The position numbers and the translations under genes were made by a program. The notes below the pieces were generated by a model that had not been told where the DNA came from, did not search any database, and saw only the letters and a program-made list of their open reading frames with translations. Positions 26,796 through 36,335 of a stretch of DNA of 61,686 bases are shown here, piece by piece; position 1 is the stretch's first letter; every line of letters starts with the position of its first letter. Source of the DNA: Bacteroidales bacterium (GTDB taxonomy: Bacteria; Bacteroidota; Bacteroidia; Bacteroidales; WCHB1-69). The stretch is from assembly GCA_017540505.1 (NCBI GenBank), contig JAFYAW010000023.1, forward strand, positions 1 to 61,686, given 5' to 3'.

Positions 26796-29700
26796 TTATG
26801 CAACAGTGGTTTTGGCACGTTTCACCTTGTCGCCAGACATTCTGAAGAGGTCGAAGGCGAACGGGTTGGAAACGAGGATACCGGAGTATGTACCGATGAG
26901 GATACCCACGAACATGGCGAACACGAAACCGCGAATCACCTCGCCACCAAACAGGAAGATCACGAGCAGCGTCACCAACGTGGTGCCGGCGGTGTTGATG
27001 TTACGGCCGAGCGTCTGGTTGATGGCGTTGTTGAAGTTCTCGTAATTGGTACGCTTCGGATAGAGGGCCAGGTTCTCACGAACACGGTCGAAGATCACCA
27101 CGTTGTTGTTGATGGAGTAACCGATCACCGTCAGGATGGCGGCGATGAAGTTCTGGTCGATTTCCATGGAGAACGGCATCACCTTGTAGAGGAGGGAGAA
27201 CATACCCACCGTCAGGAAGGTGTCGTGGAACAGGGCGCACACACCCGCCACACCGAACTGCCAATTGCGGAAACGCAAGGCGATGTAGATGAATATCAAC
27301 ACCAAGGAAACCAAGACGGCCCAAACAGCCTTCATCAACAATTCCTTAGCGATGGTGGGCTGGATCTTCTGGGAAGACTGGATACCACGCACATCGTTGG
27401 TCAGGTGGGTGAAGTCATATTCGGTGAGATCCTGCTTGGCGTAGAAGCCCTTCAAACAGCTGTAGAGTTTCTTCTCGCACAGCTGGTCGTCAGCCGGATT
27501 GTTGCTTTCGATTCTGAAGTTGGTGATGATACGGATCTGGTCGTTGGCACCGAAGGTCTTGACTTCCGGGTTGCCACCGAACTCCTTGATCACAGCCGCA
27601 CGCACATCCTTGGTGGTGACATCCTTGTCGAAACGCACCACATAGCAACGGCCACCAGTGAAATCGATACCGGGTTGCAGCTTCAGGGTGAAGAAGGAAA
27701 TCGTGGAAATGGCAATCAGAACCAGAGAGATGGTGTAGAATATCTTTCTCTTGCCGAGGAAATCGATATTCGTGTTGGTGAAGGCATTCAAGGTCACGCT
27801 GTTACCCACCTCAAAGGATTTGCCTTTCTTCAGTCTGGCCTCGATGACAAGACGGGACAGGAGGATAGCGGTGAACAGGGAGGAGAGAATACCGATGATC
27901 AACGTGGTGGCGAAACCCTGGATAGGACCGGAACCGAAGATGTAAAGGACGATAGCGGTGATAAGGGTGGTCACGTTACCGTCGATGATGGCGGAGTAGG
28001 AGTGTTTGAAACCTTCGTCCACCGCGACGCGGATACCCTTGCCGGCGCGCACTTCCTCACGCACACGCTCGTAGATAATCACGTTGGCGTCAACGGCCAT
28101 ACCCAAGGTCAACACGATACCGGCGATACCAGGCAGTGTGAGCACAGCACCCATGGAGGCGAGCACACCCACGATGAAGAACACGTTGCAGAACAGGGCC
28201 AGGTCGGCAACGAGGCCGGCGCGGCTGTAGTACAAGAACATGTAGATGACCACCAGAATGAAGGCGGCAAGGAAGGAGAGCAAACCGGAACGGATGGATT
28301 CCTTACCGAGGGTAGGACCCACGATTTCGGATTGCACCACGTTGACACGGGCCTCCAAGTTACCGGAGTTCAGCACAGTGGCAAGGTCCTTGGCCTCATC
28401 CACGGTGAAATGGCCGGAGATTTCGGAGTTACCGTTGGGGATCTCGGAACGCACCGTAGGAGCGGAATAGACGAACTCGTCAAGCACGATGGCAATGGCC
28501 GTCAGCTTGGTGGCGCTGTTGTCAGCAGCCTCCTTGGTGATCTTACGCCACACGTCGGCAGCCTGATCCTCCATGGACATGTTGACAACCACGCGGTTGT
28601 TCTGATCGACATCCTGACGGGCCGTACGCACCACGCGTGCGCCGCCGATGGTCTCGGAGCTCAAGAGCGGTCCGATGCGGTCGTTCTTCTTCTTCAACGG
28701 ATAGAGCGGGAATGCATTGTTGTATTCCTTCTCAGCGGCACCCCAGTAGAAGACGACGCTGTTGTCGCCGAGGATGCGCTGCAGCTGCGGGAGCATGCTG
28801 TTGATGGCGGGCATGTCGGCCTCCTTGAAGTAGCCGATGACGAAGCTGCCGGGAACGGCAACCGCCTTGCTCATGATGGCACCCGTGGTGACATCAATGT
28901 CTTCGATTTCGTCCTCATCCTCTTCCACCTCAGCATCTGCCAGACCCAGAGCGTCAGCAACAGAATCCGTAGCGGCCGTCTCTGTGGGGTTCTCTTTCTG
29001 GTTCTTCAGCTGTTCGGCCAACTTGGCATCCGCCTCGAAGAAACGCTGCTGGATGGAGCGTCCGCCCACGATGTCGTTATAGACCTCCCAGAACTCCAGC
29101 TTGGCGGTGCTCTTCAACAGGTCGGTGACACGCTCGGGCTCCTTCACGCCGGGAAGCTCCACGAGGATACGTCCGCCCTGGAGCAGCTGCAGGTTGGGCT
29201 GAGCCACGCCGAAACGGTCGATACGGGTGCGGAGAATCTTGAACGTGCGGTCGGCAATCTCACCAGACTCTTTCTTCAACCAGGAAATGATCTGGGCGTC
29301 AGAGGCATTCTTGATGCCGGAACGCTCGCCGAAGTAGGTGCGCAGGTTCGCGTTGTTCAACTTCAGCGCACTCTTCTGCTTGTTGAAATTGTTCACAAAG
29401 ATATCGATAAAGTCGCCGTTCGTCGTGTTGGCAAACTCCTTCTCAGCCGCCTCGAAAGCCGTCTTGAACAGCTCGTCTTCCTTATTTACGGCCAAGCTTT
29501 GCACCACATCCGGCATGGAGATTTCAAGGGTGACGTTCATACCGCCCTTCAAGTCCAAACCCAAGTTCAACTCTTTGTACTTACACTTCTTGTAAGTGTT
29601 TCCCAAGAACACGGTGGAGTCGTTCATGTTGGTCAGATACTGAAGCTTCCGTGCATCAATCAAAGAATCAATCAGATGTTTCTCCAACATCAAATCACCG

Positions 29701-29858
29701 TTCGCTGCCTTCTTCACTTCTGCAATGGCGGCCTCGTTGTGCGCATACGCGTCAGCCTTCTTCTCCACACGCCACGTGACGAAGGAGAAAGACAGACAGT
29801 ACAAACAAACAAGCGCAAGGAGAATCGTAAAGAATAATACAAGTCCTTTGTTTTTCAT
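26796..29858 (-). CDS. secDF: protein translocase SecDF fusion
   Basis: 1020 residues: SecD and SecF fused, as is usual in Bacteroidota. SecD part: TM1 near the N-terminus, the conserved YKELNLGLDLKGGMNVTLEI, a large periplasmic P1 domain with an FGVAQPNLQLLQGGRILVEL segment, and TM helices with GMAVDANVIIYERVREE. SecF part from about residue 730: LQPGIDFTGGRCYVVRF and GYSINNNVVIFDRVRENL. An acidic Glu/Asp-rich insertion (VEEDEDEIEDIDV) lies at about 310-325. It uses the proton gradient to pull preproteins through SecYEG. Monocistronic, with promoter box TATATTTG at 29921-29928. Confidence 0.96.
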   Translation of the reverse strand: MKNKGLVLFFTILLALVCLYCLSFSFVTWRVEKKADAYAHNEAAIAEVKKAANGDLMLEKHLIDSLIDARKLQYLTNMNDSTVFLGNTYKKCKYKELNLGLDLKGGMNVTLEISMPDVVQSLAVNKEDELFKTAFEAAEKEFANTTNGDFIDIFVNNFNKQKSALKLNNANLRTYFGERSGIKNASDAQIISWLKKESGEIADRTFKILRTRIDRFGVAQPNLQLLQGGRILVELPGVKEPERVTDLLKSTAKLEFWEVYNDIVGGRSIQQRFFEADAKLAEQLKNQKENPTETAATDSVADALGLADAEVEEDEDEIEDIDVTTGAIMSKAVAVPGSFVIGYFKEADMPAINSMLPQLQRILGDNSVVFYWGAAEKEYNNAFPLYPLKKKNDRIGPLLSSETIGGARVVRTARQDVDQNNRVVVNMSMEDQAADVWRKITKEAADNSATKLTAIAIVLDEFVYSAPTVRSEIPNGNSEISGHFTVDEAKDLATVLNSGNLEARVNVVQSEIVGPTLGKESIRSGLLSFLAAFILVVIYMFLYYSRAGLVADLALFCNVFFIVGVLASMGAVLTLPGIAGIVLTLGMAVDANVIIYERVREEVRAGKGIRVAVDEGFKHSYSAIIDGNVTTLITAIVLYIFGSGPIQGFATTLIIGILSSLFTAILLSRLVIEARLKKGKSFEVGNSVTLNAFTNTNIDFLGKRKIFYTISLVLIAISTISFFTLKLQPGIDFTGGRCYVVRFDKDVTTKDVRAAVIKEFGGNPEVKTFGANDQIRIITNFRIESNNPADDQLCEKKLYSCLKGFYAKQDLTEYDFTHLTNDVRGIQSSQKIQPTIAKELLMKAVWAVLVSLVLIFIYIALRFRNWQFGVAGVCALFHDTFLTVGMFSLLYKVMPFSMEIDQNFIAAILTVIGYSINNNVVIFDRVRENLALYPKRTNYENFNNAINQTLGRNINTAGTTLVTLLVIFLFGGEVIRGFVFAMFVGILIGTYSGILVSNPFAFDLFRMSGDKVKRAKTTVA

Positions 29859-29920
29859 CTCTTTTATTTATTTGATTTTTAATAATTTATATAAATTTCG
29901 ACATAAAAATTTCAAGGTTG

Positions 29921-29928
29921 CAAATATA
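29921..29928 (-). promoter_or_regulatory. -7 promoter box of secDF
   Basis: TATATTTG on the minus strand, about 62 nt before the secDF ATG. Confidence 0.6.
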
Positions 29929-29996
29929 CAAAAATTGTAGCATGAAACAATCATGCCCAAACAGTTTTTTTCAACAAAAAGAAAGATAATGCTAAC

Positions 29997-32600
29997 TTAC
30001 AGATTATCACGGTAATCCTGATGCAACGGAAGTTTGAGCACATCCTTGAGCACGGCGGCCTTGACGTTGATCTGGAAAGCCCATCCCTTCCGGTATCCGA
30101 AGGGCACCCAGTTGAAGCTCATCTCCCAACAATGCATGTCGCGGTGGATGTCGATGGAGGTGTAGGAGAGGCTCTTCTGCACGAAATCGTAGCCGGTGGC
30201 GAATCCCACCCTCCATTTCTTCGTAATGTGAAAATCACCCACAATATTGATGGTATGAACCATGTTGTGCTTGTATCGGACAGTATCTATCCGCATATAA
30301 TAATATATATTGTCATTGATGCCATACGTGAAGGTGTAATTCAAGGTCAGCGACCAAGGTTGACGCTTGACATCCTCTTTCTTCTTTTTGGATTTGAAGG
30401 TATTCTGGTCCAACCGCCAGTTGAGCGCCACGCTGAAATCGGTGGACGACAGACGGAACAGACGGCGGTTCTCCTTGACCTCGAAGCGGTTGACGCGGTT
30501 GCCGTTCTCCCCGATGATGTATGGATCGAAGGCGAAATTGTAGGTCAGATAGAGCTGTTTGAAGAGTGTGCTACGACCGTTGAGGGTCAGCTTGGACCAG
30601 CGCAGCGAGTCGGCGGCGAAGTTGTAGTACATGCCCACGTTCAGGTTGTCGATCAGCGGCACCTTCTTGAAACCCGTGATCGTGTCCTTGCGCGAGCGCA
30701 CCTTGATCTCCAGATTGTTGCCGAAGTTGAGTTGCGCGAGCGCCTGCGTCTGCGTCGTGACCCCTCCGAAGATGGCGTTGTCGAACATCGAATACTCGAC
30801 CAACTCGCCCGTAATCGGGTTGAAGTACTTGTTCATGGTGCCACCCGAAAGATTCGGACGGTAGGTGAAACTCAAATTCGGGGTGATAATGTGGCGGATG
30901 GCCTGCAACCCACCCTTCTTGAAACTGTACATCACATAGATTTTCGTGGAGAGCGACGTGGAGACGTTCAGATCATGCAACGCCTTGAAACCCCGATGGA
31001 AATACTGGTTCATCGTAATGGTGGGCACATCATCCAGCGTGTCGATGGTCATATCGCGGGTGTAGGACTGCAGATACCACTTCTCCGTCAACGTGGCCGT
31101 AGTGTTCCAGTTGATGAGCTTCGCAATCTTGATGGGGATGGTGAGCGGGATCACATGGCGCATACCCACATTAATCGACTCCCACGTCTCGGGTTTCAGG
31201 AACAGCGTGTCGTAAGTGTCAATCTGCCCGGTGAGCTGGGAGCTCCACTTCAGCGAGATGTTGTCGTACCATTTCAGCATGCCCGCCTTGTTCTTCTTCC
31301 GGAAAGGATAAAACTGCACCACCGACATGTTCATATCCGGCAGCTTGAAATTCACCTCCTGCGTCCTCGTGTTCTGGGAATAGGAAAGCGTGGCATCCAA
31401 AAAGAAGATGTCGCGCGCGGAGGTGGACACGTTGATGGAGGAACTGTACTGGTTGGAGAGATAATCCTGTGTCGAGGTGAGGTTGTATTTGGAGTAATTG
31501 GAGCTGACGATATCGATATGGGCGTTGAAACGGGTGGTGGGATGGGATTTTATATCCTGCTTGTGGTCCCAATAGATTTTGAAATTGTTGGAACAGCGGT
31601 AGGTGGAGTCCAACTTGTCGCCGACGCGGGTCTGGGCGAACTCCAAATGCACGTTGCCGGCGCAGATATAGCGGAACACATAGTTGGACTTCGCCTTGAT
31701 GCCCCAGCTGCCTCGCGTATAGACATCGGCGCCGAGGAGCAAATCGATGTTGTCGTTGATGGCAAAATAATAACCAAGGTCCTGAAGATAGAAGCCGAGG
31801 TTGGAGGACTGTCCGAAGGAGGGCATCACGAAGCCGGAGCGACGACCCTTGTCCAACGGGAAGAATCCGAACGGCACCGCCAGCGGGGTGGGCACCCCCG
31901 TGAAACTCAGGTAGGCGGGCCCGATGACAATCTTGTCGTGCTGGATCAGCTTGGCCTTGGTGAAATCGATCTCGTAATGGGGATGGTCCAACTCACAGGT
32001 CGTGTATTTGCCATTCTTGAGGAAGGCCACATTGTCGCCCATCTTCTTGATCTGGTCCCCGTGAATGAAGCCCTCGTCCTGCGTGGTGATCACGTGGGTG
32101 ATTTTGCCCTTTTGGGTAGTGAAATTATATTTGATCTCGTGGGCCCGATAACGGGACTCACCCTGGATGAAGAGCGGACTTCCATGCACGTTGCCGTTGG
32201 AATCGGCCACGCCGGAGGCATACAACTCGCTGTTTTTGAAGTCTATCTCAATATAATCGGCACGGAGTTCCAGATCCTCGTATTTCACCACCGCATCCCC
32301 GAAAAGATAGGTATAGCGGCGGTTCAGGTCGTTGACAGTGGAGTCCTTGGCACTGTAGAAGACGACGGATTTCACCGCGTTATGGGATATGCGCTTGGGA
32401 TGCCGGACGACGGAATCGCGCACAACCGTATCCGATTTCACCGGCTGCTGAGAATAAACCGACGTGTCCTGCGTATGTCTAACAGGCCTTCGCCCATGCA
32501 CATCCTGGGCTGTCGCACACACTGCCAAGAGACTGAAAATGAAGAGCATAATCAATCTCCCGAAATATGAAAAAACTATTGTGTATAATTTTTCAGACAA
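29997..32600 (-). CDS. lptD: LPS-assembly outer-membrane protein LptD-like
   Basis: 867 residues. An N-terminal hydrophobic segment (LFIFSLLAVCATAQ) acts as signal peptide; a later start at 32549 would give a tighter one. A periplasmic OstA-like beta-jellyroll follows at about 90-260 (YIEIDFKNSELYASGV, then RYRAHEIKYNFTTQKGKI). From about residue 265 on there is a long beta-barrel with alternating aromatic strands, typical of LptD, after the FPLDKGRRSGFVMPSFGQ segment. LptD inserts lipopolysaccharide into the outer leaflet. It is divergent from the amidase gene. Confidence 0.88.
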   Translation of the reverse strand: MSEKLYTIVFSYFGRLIMLFIFSLLAVCATAQDVHGRRPVRHTQDTSVYSQQPVKSDTVVRDSVVRHPKRISHNAVKSVVFYSAKDSTVNDLNRRYTYLFGDAVVKYEDLELRADYIEIDFKNSELYASGVADSNGNVHGSPLFIQGESRYRAHEIKYNFTTQKGKITHVITTQDEGFIHGDQIKKMGDNVAFLKNGKYTTCELDHPHYEIDFTKAKLIQHDKIVIGPAYLSFTGVPTPLAVPFGFFPLDKGRRSGFVMPSFGQSSNLGFYLQDLGYYFAINDNIDLLLGADVYTRGSWGIKAKSNYVFRYICAGNVHLEFAQTRVGDKLDSTYRCSNNFKIYWDHKQDIKSHPTTRFNAHIDIVSSNYSKYNLTSTQDYLSNQYSSSINVSTSARDIFFLDATLSYSQNTRTQEVNFKLPDMNMSVVQFYPFRKKNKAGMLKWYDNISLKWSSQLTGQIDTYDTLFLKPETWESINVGMRHVIPLTIPIKIAKLINWNTTATLTEKWYLQSYTRDMTIDTLDDVPTITMNQYFHRGFKALHDLNVSTSLSTKIYVMYSFKKGGLQAIRHIITPNLSFTYRPNLSGGTMNKYFNPITGELVEYSMFDNAIFGGVTTQTQALAQLNFGNNLEIKVRSRKDTITGFKKVPLIDNLNVGMYYNFAADSLRWSKLTLNGRSTLFKQLYLTYNFAFDPYIIGENGNRVNRFEVKENRRLFRLSSTDFSVALNWRLDQNTFKSKKKKEDVKRQPWSLTLNYTFTYGINDNIYYYMRIDTVRYKHNMVHTINIVGDFHITKKWRVGFATGYDFVQKSLSYTSIDIHRDMHCWEMSFNWVPFGYRKGWAFQINVKAAVLKDVLKLPLHQDYRDNL

Positions 32601-32626
32601 ACCCGTTATAATAAATATAATAAAAG

Positions 32627-32657
32627 TACCTTTGCGATTTTAAAATCGGCAAAAATA
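32627..32657. promoter_or_regulatory. overlapping divergent -7 boxes of the amidase gene and lptD
   Basis: TACCTTTG on the plus strand at 32627-32634 serves the amidase. TATTTTTG on the minus strand at 32657-32650 serves lptD. Confidence 0.6.
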
Positions 32658-32672
32658 ATCAAAATCTCCAAA

Positions 32673-33893
32673 ATGATGAACTTGAAAAAACAGATATTCG
32701 TATATTTCCTCGCACTTTTTCTTGTTTCGCCCTTATGCATACAGGCGCAGGAGAAGACCTTCAAGGTGGTTATTGACGCGGGACACGGCGGTCATGACTC
32801 CGGTTGTTTGGGCAGCCACCTGAAGGAAAAAGATGTGAGCTTGGACGTCGCCCTCATGGTAGGCAAGCTCATTAGCGACCATTGTCCGGAGGTGAAGGTT
32901 ATCTACACCCGCAAGACCGACGTGTTCATCGAGTTGTACCGCCGGGCGCAGATCGCGAACTCGGAGCATGCCGATTTGTTCATCTCATTCCACTGCAACG
33001 CTTCGGAGGACCACATCGGCAACGGCATCGAGACGTGGGTGATGGGCCTGCACAAGAGCGAGGCCAACCAGGCGGTGGCGCGGGCCGAGAACGCCGCCAT
33101 GTTGAAGGAGAAGAACTACAAGAACAACTACGATGGTTTTGATCCCAACTCGCCGGAGGCCAACGTGCTCTTCTCGTTATATTCATCCGCCTATCTGAAG
33201 AACTCGGTGATGTTGGCCGACAAGGTGCAGAAGAACCTCATCGCCAGCACGCACCTCGTCAACCGCGGGGTGAAGCAGGCCGGCTTCTGGGTCCTCTACA
33301 AGGTGGCCATGCCCAGCATCCTCATCGAGATGGGATTCCTGAGCAACAAGAACGACGAAGCCTTTTTAGCCTCGACGGAAAACCGCAAGAAGGAGGCTGC
33401 CAGCATCTACAACGCTTTTGTGGACTATCTTGCCGCTGTCACCAACAGCCAGCCGCACGCACACGAGGCCGTCACACCCGCCCCCCCGAAGCCTGTGACC
33501 GTGAAAGAGAACATCCCGCAGGAGAACGTACCCACCGGAACCGTCACACCCAAACCGGAAAAGCCGGAAAAACAGGAGCTGGAGAAGGAGAAGCTGCAGA
33601 CCATCGTCGAAGAGGTGGTCCCCGACAGCAACGTCATCCGCTTCAAGGTGCAGTTCCTGGCCTCGCCGGAGAAACTCCCCCTCACCGACAGCCGCTTCCG
33701 CAACCTGCCCAAGGTGGACCGCTACTTTGAGAACAACCTCTGGAAATACACCGCCGGCAACGAGACCTCCCACGAGGCCATCCGCGAGATTCTCACCGAG
33801 GTGAAACGCAAATTCCCGGACGCTTTTGTCATCGCTTTCCAAAACGGCAAAAAAATAAGCGAGAAGGAGGCTTTGAAATTGCAGAAAAAATGA
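32673..33893 (+). CDS. N-acetylmuramoyl-L-alanine amidase with SPOR-like C-terminus
   Basis: 406 residues. Signal peptide (YFLALFLVSPLCIQAQ). Amidase_3 catalytic domain at about 29-250: DAGHGGHDSG with zinc His38, a Glu-bearing loop, SFHCNAS, and the catalytic Glu in ILIEMGFLSN. A Pro/Lys/Glu-rich linker at about 265-320 leads to a SPOR-like domain (FKVQFLASPEKLPL, then FENNLWKYTAGNETSHEA and DAFVIAFQNGKKI) that probably binds denuded septal peptidoglycan. It cleaves the muramoyl-alanine bond during cell separation. The stop is followed directly by a -7 box for the MCE gene. Confidence 0.93.
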   Translation: MMNLKKQIFVYFLALFLVSPLCIQAQEKTFKVVIDAGHGGHDSGCLGSHLKEKDVSLDVALMVGKLISDHCPEVKVIYTRKTDVFIELYRRAQIANSEHADLFISFHCNASEDHIGNGIETWVMGLHKSEANQAVARAENAAMLKEKNYKNNYDGFDPNSPEANVLFSLYSSAYLKNSVMLADKVQKNLIASTHLVNRGVKQAGFWVLYKVAMPSILIEMGFLSNKNDEAFLASTENRKKEAASIYNAFVDYLAAVTNSQPHAHEAVTPAPPKPVTVKENIPQENVPTGTVTPKPEKPEKQELEKEKLQTIVEEVVPDSNVIRFKVQFLASPEKLPLTDSRFRNLPKVDRYFENNLWKYTAGNETSHEAIREILTEVKRKFPDAFVIAFQNGKKISEKEALKLQKK

Positions 33894-33901
33894 TATTTTT
33901 G
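33894..33901 (+). promoter_or_regulatory. -7 promoter box of the MCE-DUF3127-NlpC unit
   Basis: TATTTTTG followed by CGCC, directly adjoining the amidase stop and 19 nt before the MCE ATG. Confidence 0.55.
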
Positions 33902-33920
33902 CGCCTCCAAAATATGCCGC

Positions 33921-34910
33921 ATGAGCGATAAGAAAGACAAACAGGAATATTCGGAAAAAAACATCCGCAACATGAAAGTGGCCATCTTCTGTATTACGGC
34001 CATGATCGTGTTCTACTTCGGCGCCAGCCTTCTGAAAGGCATCAACGTCTTCGGCAAAAAGACCTATTACTACGCCGTATTCGACAACATCGGAAGCCTG
34101 CACGAAAGCACCACCGTGTCCCTGAACGGATTCCCCATCGGGAAGGTGAGCCAGATCTCCATGCTGAGTTCCCGGCCCGTGCGCATCTGCGCCAAGATCC
34201 TCGTCACGGAAGACGTGGATATCCCGTCGGACTCCCGTCTTGAAGTGGTGCAGACCGACGTGCTGGGCGGCACCGGCGTCAACATCCTTTTAGGCACCTC
34301 TTCCAAGATGGCCCGCAGTGGCGACACGCTGGCCTGCTCCGTGGCGGGCGGCATGCTGGACGGTCTGGACGACATCCTCGTGCAGCTCCACAGCGTCATG
34401 GCCTCCGTGGACACTATCGGCCAGACGGTCAAGACGGCCTTCCTGCCGACCGACGACGAGAACGGTGCCCTCATGCTGAAGGCCACCCTCGTGAACCTTG
34501 AGGCCTCCACCCGCCACCTCAACCGGATCCTCGCCGCCAACGAAAGCTCCGTCAACGACATCGTCAACAAGCTGAGCACGCTGAGCAACACGCTGAGCGA
34601 CGCCTCACCGCAAATCAACGCCATCATCCAGAACCTCGACCACATCTCCGACTCAATAGCGAAAGCCAACATCAACACCCTGATGGACGATGCCGGAAAA
34701 GCCATCGCCAACGTCAACGCCATCACCGCCAAGATAGAGTCGGGTGAGGGCACCGCCGGCCAGCTGATCAACAACGACACCCTGTACTCCAACATCAGCA
34801 AGACCTTGGAAAGCCTCAACGAGCTCGTGAAAGACCTCAAGGCCCATCCGTCCAAATACATCAACGTCACCGTTTTCGGCAAAAAGGACAAGAAAAAAGA
34901 TTCACAATAA
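33921..34910 (+). CDS. MlaD/MCE-family lipid-transport protein
   Basis: 329 residues. One N-terminal membrane helix (VAIFCITAMIVFYFGASLL, about 15-33), then an MCE domain at about 45-125 (YYYAVFDNIGSLHESTTVSL, NGFPIGKVSQI, TDVLGGTGVNILLG), then a long alpha-helical tail with coiled-coil heptads (SVNDIVNKLSTLSNTLSD) and EGTAGQLINNDTLY near the end. MCE proteins form hexameric rings that ferry phospholipids between membranes. No mlaE or mlaF neighbour is present, so its ABC partner is elsewhere. Confidence 0.9.
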   Translation: MSDKKDKQEYSEKNIRNMKVAIFCITAMIVFYFGASLLKGINVFGKKTYYYAVFDNIGSLHESTTVSLNGFPIGKVSQISMLSSRPVRICAKILVTEDVDIPSDSRLEVVQTDVLGGTGVNILLGTSSKMARSGDTLACSVAGGMLDGLDDILVQLHSVMASVDTIGQTVKTAFLPTDDENGALMLKATLVNLEASTRHLNRILAANESSVNDIVNKLSTLSNTLSDASPQINAIIQNLDHISDSIAKANINTLMDDAGKAIANVNAITAKIESGEGTAGQLINNDTLYSNISKTLESLNELVKDLKAHPSKYINVTVFGKKDKKKDSQ

Positions 34911-34931
34911 CACATATTTACATTTAACAAG

Positions 34932-35381
34932 ATGTCATTAGAAATAACAGGAAAATTAATCCAAAAAATGAACCCTGTAGGTGGAACCAGTTCCAAGGGG
35001 AACACCTGGCAGAAACAGGAATTCGTCATTGAGACCGAAGACCAATATCCGAGAAAAATATGCGCCAACCTCTGGGGCGACAAGATTGACCAGCTCAACC
35101 AGTACCAAATCGGCGATCTGATCAAAGTATCCTTCGATCTGGAATCCCGGGAGTTCAACGGCAGATGGTACACGGATGTCAAGGCCTGGAAGTTAGAGCG
35201 TCCGCAAGTAGGTGCCCCTATGCCTCCCCAAGGCGGCGACTTCGCCTACCCCACCCCCCAGCCCAACTTCAACCCCGCTCCGCAGCATACGGTGAATCCC
35301 GTCAACACGCAGCTGCCTGACTTGGAGCCGGCTGGCGACACGTTCACCGACAACGGCATAGGCGACGACCTGCCGTTCTAA
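34932..35381 (+). CDS. DUF3127 protein with SSB-like C-terminal tip
   Basis: 149 residues. Residues 1-92 form the DUF3127 domain (SLEITGKLIQKMNPVGGT, WQKQEFVIETEDQYPRK, QIGDLIKVSFDLESREF), which looks like an OB-fold single-strand-binding domain. A Pro/Asn/Gln-rich disordered linker follows, and the protein ends NGIGDDLPF. The end resembles the acidic SSB tip (DDDIPF) that docks repair proteins. Its biochemical role is not established; binding to single-stranded nucleic acid is a reasonable inference. Likely co-transcribed with the MCE gene 21 nt upstream. Confidence 0.85.
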   Translation: MSLEITGKLIQKMNPVGGTSSKGNTWQKQEFVIETEDQYPRKICANLWGDKIDQLNQYQIGDLIKVSFDLESREFNGRWYTDVKAWKLERPQVGAPMPPQGGDFAYPTPQPNFNPAPQHTVNPVNTQLPDLEPAGDTFTDNGIGDDLPF

Positions 35382-35420
35382 CCCCTTCTTCTGAAAATAA
35401 TTATCCAAGAATCCGGAATT

Positions 35421-36215
35421 ATGGAACATGGTGTATGCACCCGGATGTCGGCGGCCTTGAGAGCTGAGGCCTCCCACCGTTCCGAAATGGTTTCCCAACT
35501 GCTGTTCGGCGAGACCTATTCGGTTGTGGAGTGTGCCGACGAATGGCTCAAGATCAGCACGCACGACTGCGCCTACGAAGGCTGGCTGCCCCGCAAGGAA
35601 CACACTCCGATATCAGAATCGGAGCTGGAACAACTCCAGAACGCACCCCGCTATTTTGTGCGCGACACGTTCCTGTATGTGCGCAGCACGGCCACCCATA
35701 TCGCCTTCCCGGTATGCATCGGAAGCTCCTTCCCCATGCCGGACAACGGACGGTTCACGCTGGGCGGACAATGCTTCAGCGTGGAGCTGCCCGCACCCGC
35801 CGAACCCCTCCATCATGAAGGACTCACCCCCCAACAGGATGACCTGCTCGCCTTCGCCTTCCACTACCTGAACGCCCCGTACCTGTGGGGCGGACGCACA
35901 CCCGCCGGCATCGACTGCTCCGGCTTCGTGCAGATTGTCTTCCGCAGCCTGGGCATCAACCTGCCCCGCGACGCCTCCCAGCAGATTACGCACGGCGAGG
36001 TGGTGGACTTCGTGGAAGAGGCACGCATCGGCGACGTGGCCTTCTTCGCCAACGACGAAGGCCATATCGTACACACCGGCATCGTGTGCGGACACCAGCA
36101 AATCCTCCACGCCTCCGGATTCGTCCAAATCAATACCTTAGACGAAAACGGCATATTCAACCAATCGATGGGCCGCTATACCCATACCCTTCGAATTATC
36201 AAGGGAATACTCTGA
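35421..36215 (+). CDS. NlpC/P60 cell-wall hydrolase with N-terminal SH3 domains
   Basis: 264 residues. N-terminal bacterial SH3-like region at about 1-110 (SQLLFGETYSVVECADEWLKI, then YEGWLPRKEH). C-terminal NlpC/P60 papain-like domain with C166 in GIDCSGF, H218 in HTGIV and HASGF as the third polar position. It cleaves the gamma-D-glutamyl-diaminopimelate bond in peptide stems. No signal peptide is visible, so it may be a cytosolic muropeptide-recycling dipeptidyl-peptidase VI (YkfC-like) rather than a secreted hydrolase. Last gene of the unit starting at the MCE gene. Confidence 0.9.
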   Translation: MEHGVCTRMSAALRAEASHRSEMVSQLLFGETYSVVECADEWLKISTHDCAYEGWLPRKEHTPISESELEQLQNAPRYFVRDTFLYVRSTATHIAFPVCIGSSFPMPDNGRFTLGGQCFSVELPAPAEPLHHEGLTPQQDDLLAFAFHYLNAPYLWGGRTPAGIDCSGFVQIVFRSLGINLPRDASQQITHGEVVDFVEEARIGDVAFFANDEGHIVHTGIVCGHQQILHASGFVQINTLDENGIFNQSMGRYTHTLRIIKGIL

Positions 36216-36295
36216 TTTTCAAAACCTTATCGTTAGTAACAGACATTTCATCACATTATTCCACCCAAAAATTCCGAGATAGCAATATCTTTTGT

Positions 36296-36303
36296 TATCT
36301 TTG
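36296..36303 (+). promoter_or_regulatory. -7 promoter box of the sulfonolipid/Hdr operon
   Basis: TATCTTTG followed by CAGCC, 33 nt before the VOC ATG at 36336. No other -7 box was seen before the downstream genes up to 45795. Confidence 0.65.
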
Positions 36304-36335
36304 CAGCCTAAAATTAGTAAAAGCTTTTACCATCT

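Noticed and set aside
26793-29837. A 1014-codon plus-strand open frame opposite secDF
   Set aside because: Antisense shadow of secDF. The translation is low-complexity Gly/His/Asp/Val with no recognisable fold.
30021-32570. An 849-codon plus-strand open frame opposite lptD
   Set aside because: It is the antisense of a clear beta-barrel gene, His/Val/Gly/Asp-rich with no domain and no promoter. It is a by-product of codon bias on the other strand.
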